DNA of 64,000 nucleotides from CAUZWH01 sp965247665 (GTDB lineage: Bacteria; Pseudomonadota; Alphaproteobacteria; SHVV01), in contig CBDFHH010000004.1 in NCBI GenBank assembly GCA_965247665.1, positions 62,001 to 126,000 on the forward strand, in the 5' to 3' direction. The notes beneath the pieces were generated by a model. The model had not been told where the DNA came from. It searched no databases and worked only from the letters and a program-made list of their open reading frames with translations. Positions within the stretch are counted from its first letter, which is position 1. Each line of letters starts with the position of its first letter. The position numbers and the translations under genes were made by a program. This document shows positions 52,623 to 62,307 of the stretch, piece after piece.

Positions 52623-53027
52623 ATGCACTGGGCCGAACACCTGATCGGCCGCCCGTGGCAAGCGGGTGGGCGCGGACCGGACGCATTCGACTGCTGGGGT
52701 CTGGTGCGCTGGTGCTGGCGTGAGCGTTTCGGCATCGAGGTGCCGGAGATCCCGGTCGACGCCGCGAACCTGCGTGCCGTGCTCTCAGGCTTCCGCGATC
52801 ATCCCGAAAGGGAGCGTTGGAAGCTCGTTGAACGGCCGCTCGAGAGCGATGCCGTGTTGATGCGCCAGTCCCGCCATCCCGTCCATGTCGGCATCTGGCT
52901 CGCCGTCGACGGCGGCGGCGTGCTGCACGCCGCGCGCGACATCGGCGTCGTGTTCCAGGGCCCGGCCGATCTCACGGTCCATGGTTGGCGCATCGAGGGG
53001 TTCTACCGCTTCACCGGAGACGCCTGA
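52623..53027 (+). CDS. NlpC/P60-family tail peptidase (gpK-like)
   Basis: A 134-residue cell wall peptidase: HLIGRPWQAGGRGPDAFDCWGL with catalytic Cys24, and HPVHVGIWL with His88. Compact NlpC/P60 length. Proteins of this type sit at the tail tip and open the murein during DNA entry. The stop overlaps the next start by ATGA. Confidence 0.88.
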   Translation: MHWAEHLIGRPWQAGGRGPDAFDCWGLVRWCWRERFGIEVPEIPVDAANLRAVLSGFRDHPERERWKLVERPLESDAVLMRQSRHPVHVGIWLAVDGGGVLHAARDIGVVFQGPADLTVHGWRIEGFYRFTGDA

Positions 53028-55357
53028 TGCCCGGCACCGTCGTCATGCTGCACAACCCGTTCCGCCCGGACCGGGACCGCGACGTGTTCGCCGTCGCCGC
53101 GCCGCTCTCGATCCGTGAATGGCTCGGCGAGCAGGGCATCGACGAGTTCGATCATCCGACGATCTGTCTGCGGAACGGTTCGCCGGTGCTGCGCGACCGC
53201 TGGGGCGAAACGGAGATTGGCGAGAACGACCTGGTCGTGTTCGTGCCGCTGCCCCAGGGCGGCGGCGGGGACGGCAAGAACCCGCTCCGCACCATCCTCA
53301 TGCTCGCCGTGATGGTCGCCGCACCCTATCTCGGCGGGCTCATCGCGGGCGCCATCGGCGTCACCTCCACGATCGGCATCTCGCTGATCACCGCCGGCGT
53401 CGCGCTCGTCGGCACGACGCTGGTCAATGTCCTGCTGCCGCCGCCCAAGCCCGCCGCACCGAGCTTCGGCAGGGGCGTGCCCTCGCCGAGCCCGACCTAT
53501 TCGCTGCAGGCCCAAGGCAACCAGGCGCGCCTCACCCAGCCCATTCCGGTGATCTACGGCCGCCACCGGGTCTATCCCGATCTCGCCGCCACGCCCTGGG
53601 CCGAGTACGACGGCAACGAGCAGTACCTGCATCAGCTGCACTGCATCGGCCAGGGCGAGCACGACCTCGAGAAGGTCCGCATCGAGGACACGCCGATCGC
53701 CTCGTTCGAGGAGATCGAGACCGAGCTCGTGCCACCCGGCGGCACCGTCACCCTGTTCGAGACCGACGTGGTGACCGCGCCCGAGATCGCCGGCCAGGAG
53801 CTGATCGGCGTGAACGACCGCGAGACAGGCGAGGACGGCTGGGTCGGCCCCTTCACCGCCAATCCGGCGGGCACGAGGGCGACCAGGATCGGCATCGATG
53901 TGGTGATGCCGCGCGGGCTCTATTACGCCACCGCCAGCGGCAGCTTCAGCGCCCGCACCATCGAATGGGAGGTCGAGGCCCGCGCCATCGACGAGAAGGG
54001 CGAGGCCGCCGGCGGCTGGATCGCGGTCGCCTCCGAGAGCGTGACCGCGGCCGAGAACACGCCGCAACGCAAGAGTTATCGCTACACCCTCGATGCCGGG
54101 CGCTACGAGGTACGCGCCCGGCGCACCAACGACAAGTCGGGCGATGCCCGCGCCGGCCACGAGATCCATTGGGGCGGGCTCAAGGCCTTCCTCGAGGACG
54201 CGCCCGCGTTCGGCGCCGTCACCTTGCTCGCGGTGCGGATGCGCGCCACCGACAATCTCTCCCAGCGCTCGGCGCGCATGATGAACTGCATCGTCACCCG
54301 CAAGCTGCCGCTCTGGGACCCGGCGAGCGACTGGTCCGAGCCGCAACAGACCCGGTCGATCGCCTGGGCCTTCGCCGACGCCGCCCGGGCACGCTACGGC
54401 GCCGGGCTCGACGACGCCCGCATCGACCTCGAAGCGCTCCATGCGCTCGATGCCGTCTGGCGGTCACGCGGCGACCGCTTCGACGCCGTGTTCGACCAAA
54501 GCCTCACGGTCTGGGAAGCGCTCACCCGCATCGCCCGTTGCGGCCGGGCGCTGCCCTTCCTGCAGGGTGGTATTCTGCGGATCGCCCGCGATGCGCCGCG
54601 CACCCTGCCGGTGGCGCTGTTCGGGCCGCGCAACATCGTCAGGGGCAGCTTCCGCGTCCAGTACGTCATGCCCGGCGAAGACACCGCCGATGCGGTGACG
54701 GTGACCTATTTCTCGGAACGCACCTGGACTCCGGACGAGGTCGTCGCCGCCCTGCCGGACAGCGCCACCGAAGCCGCCGACAAGCCCGCCACAGTCGATC
54801 TGTTCGGCTGCACCGGCCCGGAACAGGCCATGCGCGAGGGCCTCTACATGGCCGCCGCCAACCGCTACCGCCGGCGCATCGTCACCTTCCGCACCGAGCT
54901 GGAAGGGCTGATCCCAACCTATGGCGATCTCATCGCCATCACCCACGACCTGCCGCGTTGGGGCCAGGGCGGCGAGGTGACGGCCGTCGACGGCCGCACG
55001 CTCACCCTGAGCGAGCCGCTGGAATGGGACTCAGGAGAAGAAACGGCCGCGGGAACCGGCGCGGCCACAGCCGCGCCGCCCGTCCACTATCTCGCGCTTC
55101 GCCGGCGTGACGGTGGCTTGAGCGGTCCCTGGCCGGTCGAACCGGGTGCCGATGACAGAACCGTCGTGCTGAGCGAGGACCCGGATCCCGAGCCCTATAC
55201 CGGCGCCGAGGAGGAACGCACCCACTTCGCCTTCGGTGCGGGCGAGGCCTGGGGCCTGCGCGCCCGCGTGATGGCCGTGCGTCCCCGCGGCGAGCAGGTC
55301 GAGATCACCGCCGTCGGCGAGGACGTCCGCGTGCACGGGGCCGACCGCGCCGCCTGA
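53027..55357 (+). CDS. Tail tip / host specificity protein (TipJ-like)
   Basis: A 776-residue protein. Residues about 1-85 resemble the small gpI-like or ubiquitin-like part seen fused in this family. Two hydrophobic spans follow (NPLRTILMLAVMVAAPYLGG, STIGISLITAGVALVGTTLV), then ARLTQPIPVIYGRHRVYPDL, the usual entry to the tail hub core. Later parts (RSIAWAFADAARARYGAGLD, ADAVTVTYFSERTWTPDEV) fit the TipJ/gpJ hub. It lacks long fibronectin repeats, so receptor contact is probably by the RCC1-like protein instead. Confidence 0.85.
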   Translation: MPGTVVMLHNPFRPDRDRDVFAVAAPLSIREWLGEQGIDEFDHPTICLRNGSPVLRDRWGETEIGENDLVVFVPLPQGGGGDGKNPLRTILMLAVMVAAPYLGGLIAGAIGVTSTIGISLITAGVALVGTTLVNVLLPPPKPAAPSFGRGVPSPSPTYSLQAQGNQARLTQPIPVIYGRHRVYPDLAATPWAEYDGNEQYLHQLHCIGQGEHDLEKVRIEDTPIASFEEIETELVPPGGTVTLFETDVVTAPEIAGQELIGVNDRETGEDGWVGPFTANPAGTRATRIGIDVVMPRGLYYATASGSFSARTIEWEVEARAIDEKGEAAGGWIAVASESVTAAENTPQRKSYRYTLDAGRYEVRARRTNDKSGDARAGHEIHWGGLKAFLEDAPAFGAVTLLAVRMRATDNLSQRSARMMNCIVTRKLPLWDPASDWSEPQQTRSIAWAFADAARARYGAGLDDARIDLEALHALDAVWRSRGDRFDAVFDQSLTVWEALTRIARCGRALPFLQGGILRIARDAPRTLPVALFGPRNIVRGSFRVQYVMPGEDTADAVTVTYFSERTWTPDEVVAALPDSATEAADKPATVDLFGCTGPEQAMREGLYMAAANRYRRRIVTFRTELEGLIPTYGDLIAITHDLPRWGQGGEVTAVDGRTLTLSEPLEWDSGEETAAGTGAATAAPPVHYLALRRRDGGLSGPWPVEPGADDRTVVLSEDPDPEPYTGAEEERTHFAFGAGEAWGLRARVMAVRPRGEQVEITAVGEDVRVHGADRAA

Positions 55358-55450
55358 GCCGTCGCCCCAACCCCAAGGATATCCGCCGCCAACCGATCCG
55401 TGCCCCGGCCGGGCGGTTCGTCGCGGCGTTGCAGCATCGGAGACCCACAA

Positions 55451-55672
55451 GTGACCGAAACCCATCTCATCGAGATCGAGCGGGTGCGCTCGGAGGCGGC
55501 GCGGCACCTCGCGGAGCATGAGATCGCCTGCGAGCGGCGCTACGGCGAGCTCCAGGCGCAGCTCACCAAGATCGAGGCGCTGCACAACCGAAACACGCGC
55601 CTCCTCTACATCGTGCTCGGCGGCATGCTCGCCGTCGCCGCCCGCGCATTCTGGCCGGCGCTGTTCGGCTGA
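55451..55672 (+). CDS. Small membrane-anchored protein (holin accessory, XhlA-like)
   Basis: A 73-residue protein from GTG 55451: a helical, charged N-terminus (ERVRSEAARHLAEHEIACER, LQAQLTKIEALHNRN) and one C-terminal membrane helix (LLYIVLGGMLAVAARAFWPA). This form is like XhlA-type or spanin-like lysis accessories. Together with the next gene it probably makes the holin system. Confidence 0.65.
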   Translation: MTETHLIEIERVRSEAARHLAEHEIACERRYGELQAQLTKIEALHNRNTRLLYIVLGGMLAVAARAFWPALFG

Positions 55673-55752
55673 GGCCGTTCGACGGCTGTCGCCGCCGTCT
55701 GCGCGCCGGCGGCCGGGATCGTCTTCACCCTCAACCCAATAGGAGGCTCACA

Positions 55753-56217
55753 ATGCTGACCCTGCTTGGCAGTCTGCTGGGATTCGCCACCAGCGCCATT
55801 CCCGACATCATGTCCCTGTTGCGCGAGCGGGCGGACCGCAAGCACGAGCTCGCCGTGCTCGACCGCCAGATGGAACAGATGCGGCTCGGCCATAACCAGC
55901 GCCTCGAGGAGATCGAGGTCAACGCCGACATCGCCGAGAGCCGGGCCCTCTACAGGCACGATGCAGCGCTGGGCGGGAGCAGCCGATGGGTCGACGGCCT
56001 TCGCGCCTCGGTCCGTCCGCTGATCACCTACGCCTTCTTCATCCTGTTCGCCTCCGTCAAGGGCTCCGGTCTCTACTTGCTGATCGTGGCCGAAGGGCTG
56101 CTGATCGCCGAGGCCCTGCCGCGCATCTGGGATCCCGAGACCCAGGCGCTGTTCGCTGCCGTCATGAGCTTCTGGTTCGGCAATCGGACGCTGTCCAAGC
56201 TCCGGGAGCGTCGCTGA
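55753..56217 (+). CDS. Holin-like membrane protein
   Basis: A 154-residue protein with an N-terminal hydrophobic segment (LTLLGSLLGFATSAIPDIMS), an amphipathic helix, and two more spans (PLITYAFFILFASV, GLYLLIVAEGLLIAEAL) before WFGNRTLSKLRERR. The W-F-G-N-R ending is common in phage proteins annotated as three-span holins. It lies directly before the lysozyme gene. Confidence 0.75.
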   Translation: MLTLLGSLLGFATSAIPDIMSLLRERADRKHELAVLDRQMEQMRLGHNQRLEEIEVNADIAESRALYRHDAALGGSSRWVDGLRASVRPLITYAFFILFASVKGSGLYLLIVAEGLLIAEALPRIWDPETQALFAAVMSFWFGNRTLSKLRERR

Positions 56218-56221
56218 GGCC

Positions 56222-56719
56222 ATGCGCCATCTCACCGACGACGGCCTCGCGCTGATCAAGCGCTTCGAGGGGTTCGCGCCCGAGATCTATATCTGCCCCG
56301 GCGGCTGGCCGACCATCGGTTACGGCCACGTGGTGCGGGACGACGAGACCGACCGGTTCGCGGACGGCATCGACGAGGCAGAAGCCGAGGAGCTGCTGCG
56401 CCGCGATGTCGAGGTCGCCGAGCGGGCCGTTCTGCGGCTCATCCGGGTGCCGCTCGAGGACGGACAGTTTGACGCGCTCGTTTCCTTTGCCTTCAACCTC
56501 GGCGCCGGCGCCCTGCAGCGCTCGACGCTCAGGCACAAGGTCAACCGCGAGGAGCACGATGACGTGCCCGCCGAGTTTGGGCGCTGGGTTTGGGCCGGCG
56601 GGCGGAGGCTCAAGGGGCTGGTGCGGCGGCGGGAGGCAGAGGCTGGCCTCTATGCGGGACAAAGTGCCCGTATGCCATCGAGCACAACGCGCGTCGCAAC
56701 GCAGTCGTCCTCGTTGTAG
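56222..56719 (+). CDS. GH24 endolysin (phage lysozyme), fused tail at prophage edge
   Basis: A 165-residue lysozyme. The catalytic pattern E-8-(D/C)-5-T is met by Glu16 (KRFEGF), Cys25 and Thr31 (TIGYGH); the helical body (FDALVSFAFNLGAGALQRST, RWVWAGGRRLKGLVRRREAE) is normal. After GLYAG the last 20 residues look out of place and overlap the end of the convergent nuclease gene by 70 bp, so the natural stop was probably lost at the prophage/host join near 56650. Activity may be kept, since the tail lies beyond the core fold. Confidence 0.88.
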   Translation: MRHLTDDGLALIKRFEGFAPEIYICPGGWPTIGYGHVVRDDETDRFADGIDEAEAEELLRRDVEVAERAVLRLIRVPLEDGQFDALVSFAFNLGAGALQRSTLRHKVNREEHDDVPAEFGRWVWAGGRRLKGLVRRREAEAGLYAGQSARMPSSTTRVATQSSSL

Positions 56720-58152
56720 TCGAGAATCCGCTGTTTGACCGCGATATCTCCAGTCTGAATCCAACGGTCGAACCACTCAATCGAAGCTGCTCCAGAGGGA
56801 TGCGTGTCCCGCCAGTTGAAGCCGAGATAGGTTGCCAGCGTCTTGATCGAGTGGTCCCGGGTCGGCCACTCCGTCGCCTTCTTCACGATGTCGAAATAGA
56901 GATCGACCGATCGGCCGGGATGAAAAAGGTCCTCAATTTCGTCGGCAGTGCACACCGAAGGGTATTTGGCCTGCAACTGACGCCAGATGGTGCGCTCGTA
57001 CTTTGAGTAGTAGTAGACGACGCAGGGCTGGTTGGCGCCGATATACCGCCAGGCCTCGTCGAAGGCGCGTTCCTCCTCTTCCGGGCTGACGGCGTCGGTA
57101 AAGAACGCAACGTACTTTTCGGTCGAGTTGTCTCCGCTGCGACGCTCGACGAAGCCATGCAGGTAGCAGAGGTCGCGCATCGGATCGACCTCGATGTCGA
57201 AGAAGAACTCGGTCTCGGAATGGGGGAGGCTCACCGGCGCCATCAGGTAGGGGCTCGCGCCCTTCGTCTTGGTGAGCTTGGCACGCTCGTGGAACTTGCG
57301 AAGCGTATCGGGCCCGATCCCCCGGAAATCGCTTTTCTTCCCCGAGATGAAACCGTCAACGTTGGCGGCCGCGAGGTCGGAAACCGTCGGGATTCGATTG
57401 ACCATGACGTCGCGTTTGGTGCGGCCGAGTTCCGGCAACAGCGTCAGATCATCCGATTTCTCAAGGTCAGCAAGGCAGGCCGTGTACCAGTGGCAGAGCT
57501 TGCAGGCGCCGCAATAGGCAGGATTCGTCCGTTCAGTCTGCGCCACGATGCGTTGGGCCTGGGCCAGCGCTTCCTGATAGACCTCCCACATCGTCCAGGG
57601 GTTTCGTTTGCCCTGCGCCTCCTCAAGGTCGTAGGTGACTTCCTCTCCATGAATGTCCCAAACGAACGGACGGCGCGAGCTCGCCAGGCCCTGACGTTCA
57701 AGGATGTCGGTGTAGAGCGATAGTTGGACGCCATAGTGCTTCTTCAGCTTGGTATCGTCGCCGTCGCCGTACTCTCCCGAGCCGGACTTGATATCTCCCA
57801 CCACGTAGCCATCGCCTTCACGTCGCAGCAGATCAGGATCACCAAGGAGATCGTCCGCGGTGATGCGGGCGCTGTAGATCAACGGTTCGCCGCGCTGCAT
57901 GGCTTCGAAGGTTTGCCGTTCCTTTTCCTCGCCGGCATTGCGCGACAGGTCGAGGATTGGCAGCGTCAGACCGTCAATGACTTCATGCTCGTACGCCGTG
58001 CCCTTTTCCCAAAGCAATTGTATGAAGGCGTTGATTTCGTCGCGCTTCGCGGGATCGCCAAACAAATCCATGACTGGCCGGTGCGGGCACTGGACCAGGT
58101 CGTAGAGCATGGCTGCGGTGACACGGGTAGGCGAACCGTCGAGCCTATTCAT
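56650..58152 (-). CDS. TM0106-like RecB-family nuclease with RNase H-like exonuclease domain
   Basis: A 500-residue protein. The N-terminal half is a RecB/Cas4-type nuclease: CPHRPVMDLFGDP, GYVVGDIKSGSGEY (catalytic D and DxK), and the Cys cluster YCGACKLCHWYTAC. The middle has a helix-hairpin-helix-like IGPDTLRKFHERA. The C-terminal half is a DEDD-type exonuclease: FFFDIEVDPMRDLCYLHGF, YYYSKYERTIWRQL, YNEDDCVATRVVLDGI. I prefer ATG 58152, which overlaps the upstream stop by 8 bp, over an ATG at 58191. It is the last gene of the leftward defence-like operon in this window and may act as its DNA-degrading effector. Confidence 0.85.
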   Translation of the reverse strand: MNRLDGSPTRVTAAMLYDLVQCPHRPVMDLFGDPAKRDEINAFIQLLWEKGTAYEHEVIDGLTLPILDLSRNAGEEKERQTFEAMQRGEPLIYSARITADDLLGDPDLLRREGDGYVVGDIKSGSGEYGDGDDTKLKKHYGVQLSLYTDILERQGLASSRRPFVWDIHGEEVTYDLEEAQGKRNPWTMWEVYQEALAQAQRIVAQTERTNPAYCGACKLCHWYTACLADLEKSDDLTLLPELGRTKRDVMVNRIPTVSDLAAANVDGFISGKKSDFRGIGPDTLRKFHERAKLTKTKGASPYLMAPVSLPHSETEFFFDIEVDPMRDLCYLHGFVERRSGDNSTEKYVAFFTDAVSPEEEERAFDEAWRYIGANQPCVVYYYSKYERTIWRQLQAKYPSVCTADEIEDLFHPGRSVDLYFDIVKKATEWPTRDHSIKTLATYLGFNWRDTHPSGAASIEWFDRWIQTGDIAVKQRILDYNEDDCVATRVVLDGIRALCPA

Positions 58153-58885
58153 TGCTGCCAGTATCCGCAAAGTGTGCGCCGTGCTCATCAAATATGACGT
58201 CGGGCCAGGGCTGCTGCCGAGCCTCGTCGATCAAATCGAACGTTGTTTCGCGAGCGGGAACAGAAACAGGGTCGCGAAGCTCGCTGCTATAGGCGCGAGT
58301 GGTCGATGCCTCGATATGATCTATGTACTCGCTGACAAAACGTCCGATGCACGGCTCGAATAATCTGGCGACGCTGTGCCGGTCATAGATCGCATATTTC
58401 GACTTCCACGTTGCACCGTAAAAGCTGAGCAGGAAGACGTCGTTCGTAGCAGGATTCCATCCTTTGGATTTTGCATGAGCACCGATGGCACGGCTGATGC
58501 GGTCGAGCCGCTGGTCGATGGCCCGGATCTTGTCGCCATCAAAGCTTCCATGGCCTCGTTTGCATTCAAACACGTAGAGCTTGCGCGAGTTTGTGTTGAA
58601 GGCGAGGCAATCGAGGTGCGCGCGTCCACCCGCGACTGTGATCTTTTCTTTTGCTGCTTGCCAGTGAGGCAGCTTGTTGATGGCGAATATGAGGGCTCGC
58701 TCGATCAGCAGCCCGTGGCGTTTCTTGATGCCGTCGATTTCGGAGACGAGAGAGGAAAGGCGTGGGTTCGAGCCAAAGAGGGGATCGCACGGTATCGAAG
58801 CCGATTTCGCTTTCGCGTCAGCGACGAGCTTGCTCGCATGTTTCTTCCACAGCAGCGCTTCAGCGTAGGTCAGCTTGAGACACAA
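58145..58885 (-). CDS. Predicted PD-(D/E)XK nuclease
   Basis: A 246-residue protein: GRAHLDCLAFNTNSRKLYVF followed by ECKRGHG gives the D...ExK pattern of restriction-like nucleases, and a preceding conserved Glu lies in LLIERALIFAINK. The later part (SFYGATWKSKYAIYDRHSVA, FEPCIGRFVSEYIDHI) is unclassified. It is coupled by overlap to the TM0106-like gene and lies 63 bp after the DUF499 gene, so it is probably a component of that system. Confidence 0.7.
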   Translation of the reverse strand: MCLKLTYAEALLWKKHASKLVADAKAKSASIPCDPLFGSNPRLSSLVSEIDGIKKRHGLLIERALIFAINKLPHWQAAKEKITVAGGRAHLDCLAFNTNSRKLYVFECKRGHGSFDGDKIRAIDQRLDRISRAIGAHAKSKGWNPATNDVFLLSFYGATWKSKYAIYDRHSVARLFEPCIGRFVSEYIDHIEASTTRAYSSELRDPVSVPARETTFDLIDEARQQPWPDVIFDEHGAHFADTGSNE

Positions 58886-58948
58886 AAGCTCCGATCTCCT
58901 CAGATCATTTCTTGATGCTCCCTCGATCAGAAACTTCCTGCACGGTCA

Positions 58949-61900
58949 TCAATCCTTTTCGAATCCCTGGTTGGTGAACTTCAGCGTCCGGCCATTCTCC
59001 GTAACCGTACGGATCACATTGTCAGGAGCTCCGTTGGGAATCTCCGCCTCGATTTCCAGCGTAACCCGCACGGTCGCGCCCATCAGGCCGGACAGATGAG
59101 AAATCACCTCGTCGGCAATGCGGCTTGCATCCCGTCCGACGCGCGTTGCGTCCAGTGAGACCGATCCGTGAAAACGTTTCGGCAGTTCGGTACCAGGTTG
59201 CCCCTCGCCCGGCGGCTCTCCTGTTCCGGGGGTCACAGGCGCTTCTCCCGGCGTTCCGGTGGGTGGTGTGCCGATCGGCGCGCCACCCGGGGTCGGTTGG
59301 GGCGCTTCCGCCTCCTGCTGCTTTAGAGCCGGTTCCGGCTTGACGAGCAGGCCAACGAGATTGTCGGGAGACAGGGGGACCATATGTCCGCAACGAAGTC
59401 CCCGATACCTCGATGCGGCTTCGTCGTAGCTCTCCGCGTAGGCGAAAGAATCCTTGCCCCAGGTCAATAGGCCGAGACCCTCTCGCATGGCGTCGAGCAG
59501 AACAGCCGTGTCCCGAAGACGTGGCAGATAGAGATATCGGGCGAAATCCTCCACCAACTGCTTGATCTCGACATGGTCGCCGCGCCAGAGGGGGACCTGA
59601 TCCAGCTCCAGACGAAGACGTGTCGCCGCGAGCCCGGTAATGAGAAGCTCATCGTTCTTCAGTTTTCGACTGGCGCGAACGGCAAGTCGCTCCTGGCCGG
59701 AAAGTCTGAAACTTTGCCATTCGATCGGGGCCTGAGGCGTCGGCTGCTGGGGTACCAGCAGCCACTGGTATGCTTCCGGCAGCCGAGCATTTACGGCGCT
59801 GTCGGCGCTGGCTTTCTGCGTTTCCGCCTGACGAACCTGATGAGGGGTCAGGTCCAGTTCGTCCTTCTCATCGAGAATGGATTGCCACGCGAGGTACCGG
59901 CGGATCACATCGTCCAGATCCTGAAGCCTTGTCTTGTCCGCGGCCACGAAGACAAGCGTGTTGCGGTAAAGTCGCGGCGCGCTGCCCCTTGTCTCGAGAA
60001 TCGTCTTCGCCGCGGTTTCCGCTGCGCTTCCGGCGTCCCTGCTGTGCGGGTAATCGGCTCCCAAGACCACGAGGCGAGCGTCGAAATCGTCGGGCACATC
60101 CTGTCCCGACTGGGGTAAGGCGTGGATTTTCGCGAAGTCGCCCTGGTTGCGAAGATCTGCGCGAAGACGCTCGTCCAGCTCGCGGTTCACTTTGTCCGGA
60201 TCAGCCTTGAGCTGCTCCGTCCTGTCCTCCGCCAACTTGGTGACGGTTGGCTGGGTCGAGTACCAATAGCGTGCGCCGTCCTGATAAAGATAAGTAGCCG
60301 CACCGCTGAGGCGTCGCAGCGCGTCGCCAAAAATCGCGGCGGACTCGCCGGGCATGACGCAGCCCAGCTTGATGCGCCGGTCCTCGATTCCCCTGTTGGA
60401 CACCGTCGAACCAGGCGCTGAACCCAGGTAGACCGTGCGCGCGGTTCGCCGGCATGCTGAGAACTTGCCGAGGTTTGGCACCTCGCCATCGATCCTGAGC
60501 GGCAGCGAGTTGGGACCGTCGACGTCCTTTTCAATGATCGGCGTCCAGTTGTCGGACAGATAGCGGGTCAGCTCGAATTGGACGCGCGGATCGTCGATCG
60601 GGATGTTGGCGGGCTGGATCAGGGGGTTGCGATCACCTTTCTCCCAAAGGCTGTGGATCACCGCCGCCATCAGACGCAGAACGCCGCGCGTCCGCTGGAA
60701 CTTCACCAGCGTCGACCATTCGGTGTACAGCCGGTCGAACACCTCGGGGTGAATGGGGTAGGCGGCCTTTAGCCGACCTTCGTACTCGGCGTCCCGGCAT
60801 TCCGGCGGGAACTCCTGGTGCTGGCTGCGATAGAAGTCGAAATAGGCCTTCGCGACCGTATCCCGCGCGACGAACTGGGACTGCTCGATCAAGGGTTCGA
60901 AAAGACGCCGGCGAACGATCTCGAAACCTTCCTCGGCGCTGGCGGGACGCCAGGAAGATTCCACGCGGCCGATCGCGTTACGCAGGCGATCGAGAGCCTC
61001 GCGCCCCCGTCGACCCCCGACCTCGACATCATCCGCCTGCGTGTGTGGCGACCCAACGGTGTCGGACGCCGGCAAGCTGACGACCAGAAGGCAATTCCTG
61101 GCCAGCTTGGCGGATTCGGTCAGCGCCTGGGCGAAAGTGAAATGGGTCTCGAAATTGCCTGCCGGCAAATCGCCCTGATCGTGTAGTTGCCTGGCGTAGG
61201 CCACCCATTCGTCGATCAGGACCAGGCAGGGACCGTAGTCGTTGAAAAGGTCGCGCAGCACGTCGCCCGGGCTGGTTGCCTTCTCGTCATCCGCCCGGAT
61301 GCGGTCGTAAGCTTCCCGTCCTCCCAACTGCCAGGCCATCTCGCCCCAGAGAGTGTGGACCAGCGTGCCGTCGTCTTTCTTTACCGGATTGCCGGGCGAG
61401 ATCTTGTTGCCGACCAGCACGACGCGTTTCACGCCAGGAAGCTCGGCGATCTCCGCCTCCTTCATGACGGCCTCGATGCCGAGCAACTCGCTTGGCTTGG
61501 TGCCGGAGAACAGGTGGTAGAGGGCCAGCATGGAATGGGTCTTGCCGCCGCCGAAATTGGTCTGCAGCTGGATGACCGGATCGCCACCATCCGCCGATAG
61601 ACGACGGATTGCGCCGATAAGCAGTTGCTTCAGACTGTCTGTCAGGAACGTCCGGCGGAAAAACTCTACGGGCTTTTTGTATTCGTCGACGCCTTCCCCG
61701 ATATGCACTTGCCACAGATCGGCCGCGAACTCCGCCTGTTGATAGCGTCCGCTGGCCACGTCGCGGTGAGGGCTGACGACCTCACGCCAGGGCTTCAACG
61801 CACCCGTCGCCTGGCTCTCGATTGCCGTGCCGGCCGATTTCCGCTTCTCGTTGCGGGCCTGCTCGTCGAACCTGACACGCAGCAGTTCCATCTTGATGCG

Positions 61901-62293
61901 CTCGAGGTCCTGGGACTGGGGCGCGGAAACCGCCGTCAGCAGACGTCCCGCGCTGTCGAGCGCCCGATAGGTATCGTCGCTGCTGAACGGCTCCTGGTGG
62001 GCCCATTTGTTGCGATGGCCGCGCATCTCTCCCACCAGGCCCCGTTCGGCAGGCCCCAGGGTCTTGCGGAAGACGTCGTTCCAGGATTCCCACATCACCT
62101 TGAGAAAAAGGGCCGCATCCCATTCGACGATTGGCTTGTCCCTGACAAGCTGATCGTTGGCGAGCGTCTGCAATGCCGGGACAGACACGCCGTCGTTCAT
62201 TGCCGCCTTGATCTCGCGCTCGACAAATGGTCCGAGGCCTGCTCGCAGCAGATCGAGGGCATTGCCGACACGTTCGTGATTGGTGACCGCCAT
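58949..62293 (-). CDS. DUF499 ATPase with N-terminal Swt1-type HEPN domain
   Basis: A 1,114-residue protein. Residues 1-125 form a Swt1-like HEPN domain with MRGHRNKWAHQEPFSS (Arg94-Asn95 and His99). The DUF499 ATPase follows with Walker A TNFGGGKTHS (246-254) and a Walker B CLVLIDEWVAYA. A Pro/Gly/Thr linker near residue 1000 leads to a small C-terminal domain (RDASRIADEVISHLSGLMGA). DUF499 proteins are the ATPases of DUF1156-methylase defence systems. HEPN domains are often RNases; the RNxxxH motif here is intact. ATG 62293 has GAGGAGG upstream. Confidence 0.88.
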   Translation of the reverse strand: MAVTNHERVGNALDLLRAGLGPFVEREIKAAMNDGVSVPALQTLANDQLVRDKPIVEWDAALFLKVMWESWNDVFRKTLGPAERGLVGEMRGHRNKWAHQEPFSSDDTYRALDSAGRLLTAVSAPQSQDLERIKMELLRVRFDEQARNEKRKSAGTAIESQATGALKPWREVVSPHRDVASGRYQQAEFAADLWQVHIGEGVDEYKKPVEFFRRTFLTDSLKQLLIGAIRRLSADGGDPVIQLQTNFGGGKTHSMLALYHLFSGTKPSELLGIEAVMKEAEIAELPGVKRVVLVGNKISPGNPVKKDDGTLVHTLWGEMAWQLGGREAYDRIRADDEKATSPGDVLRDLFNDYGPCLVLIDEWVAYARQLHDQGDLPAGNFETHFTFAQALTESAKLARNCLLVVSLPASDTVGSPHTQADDVEVGGRRGREALDRLRNAIGRVESSWRPASAEEGFEIVRRRLFEPLIEQSQFVARDTVAKAYFDFYRSQHQEFPPECRDAEYEGRLKAAYPIHPEVFDRLYTEWSTLVKFQRTRGVLRLMAAVIHSLWEKGDRNPLIQPANIPIDDPRVQFELTRYLSDNWTPIIEKDVDGPNSLPLRIDGEVPNLGKFSACRRTARTVYLGSAPGSTVSNRGIEDRRIKLGCVMPGESAAIFGDALRRLSGAATYLYQDGARYWYSTQPTVTKLAEDRTEQLKADPDKVNRELDERLRADLRNQGDFAKIHALPQSGQDVPDDFDARLVVLGADYPHSRDAGSAAETAAKTILETRGSAPRLYRNTLVFVAADKTRLQDLDDVIRRYLAWQSILDEKDELDLTPHQVRQAETQKASADSAVNARLPEAYQWLLVPQQPTPQAPIEWQSFRLSGQERLAVRASRKLKNDELLITGLAATRLRLELDQVPLWRGDHVEIKQLVEDFARYLYLPRLRDTAVLLDAMREGLGLLTWGKDSFAYAESYDEAASRYRGLRCGHMVPLSPDNLVGLLVKPEPALKQQEAEAPQPTPGGAPIGTPPTGTPGEAPVTPGTGEPPGEGQPGTELPKRFHGSVSLDATRVGRDASRIADEVISHLSGLMGATVRVTLEIEAEIPNGAPDNVIRTVTENGRTLKFTNQGFEKD

Positions 62294-62307
62294 GGTGCCT
62301 GCCCTCC

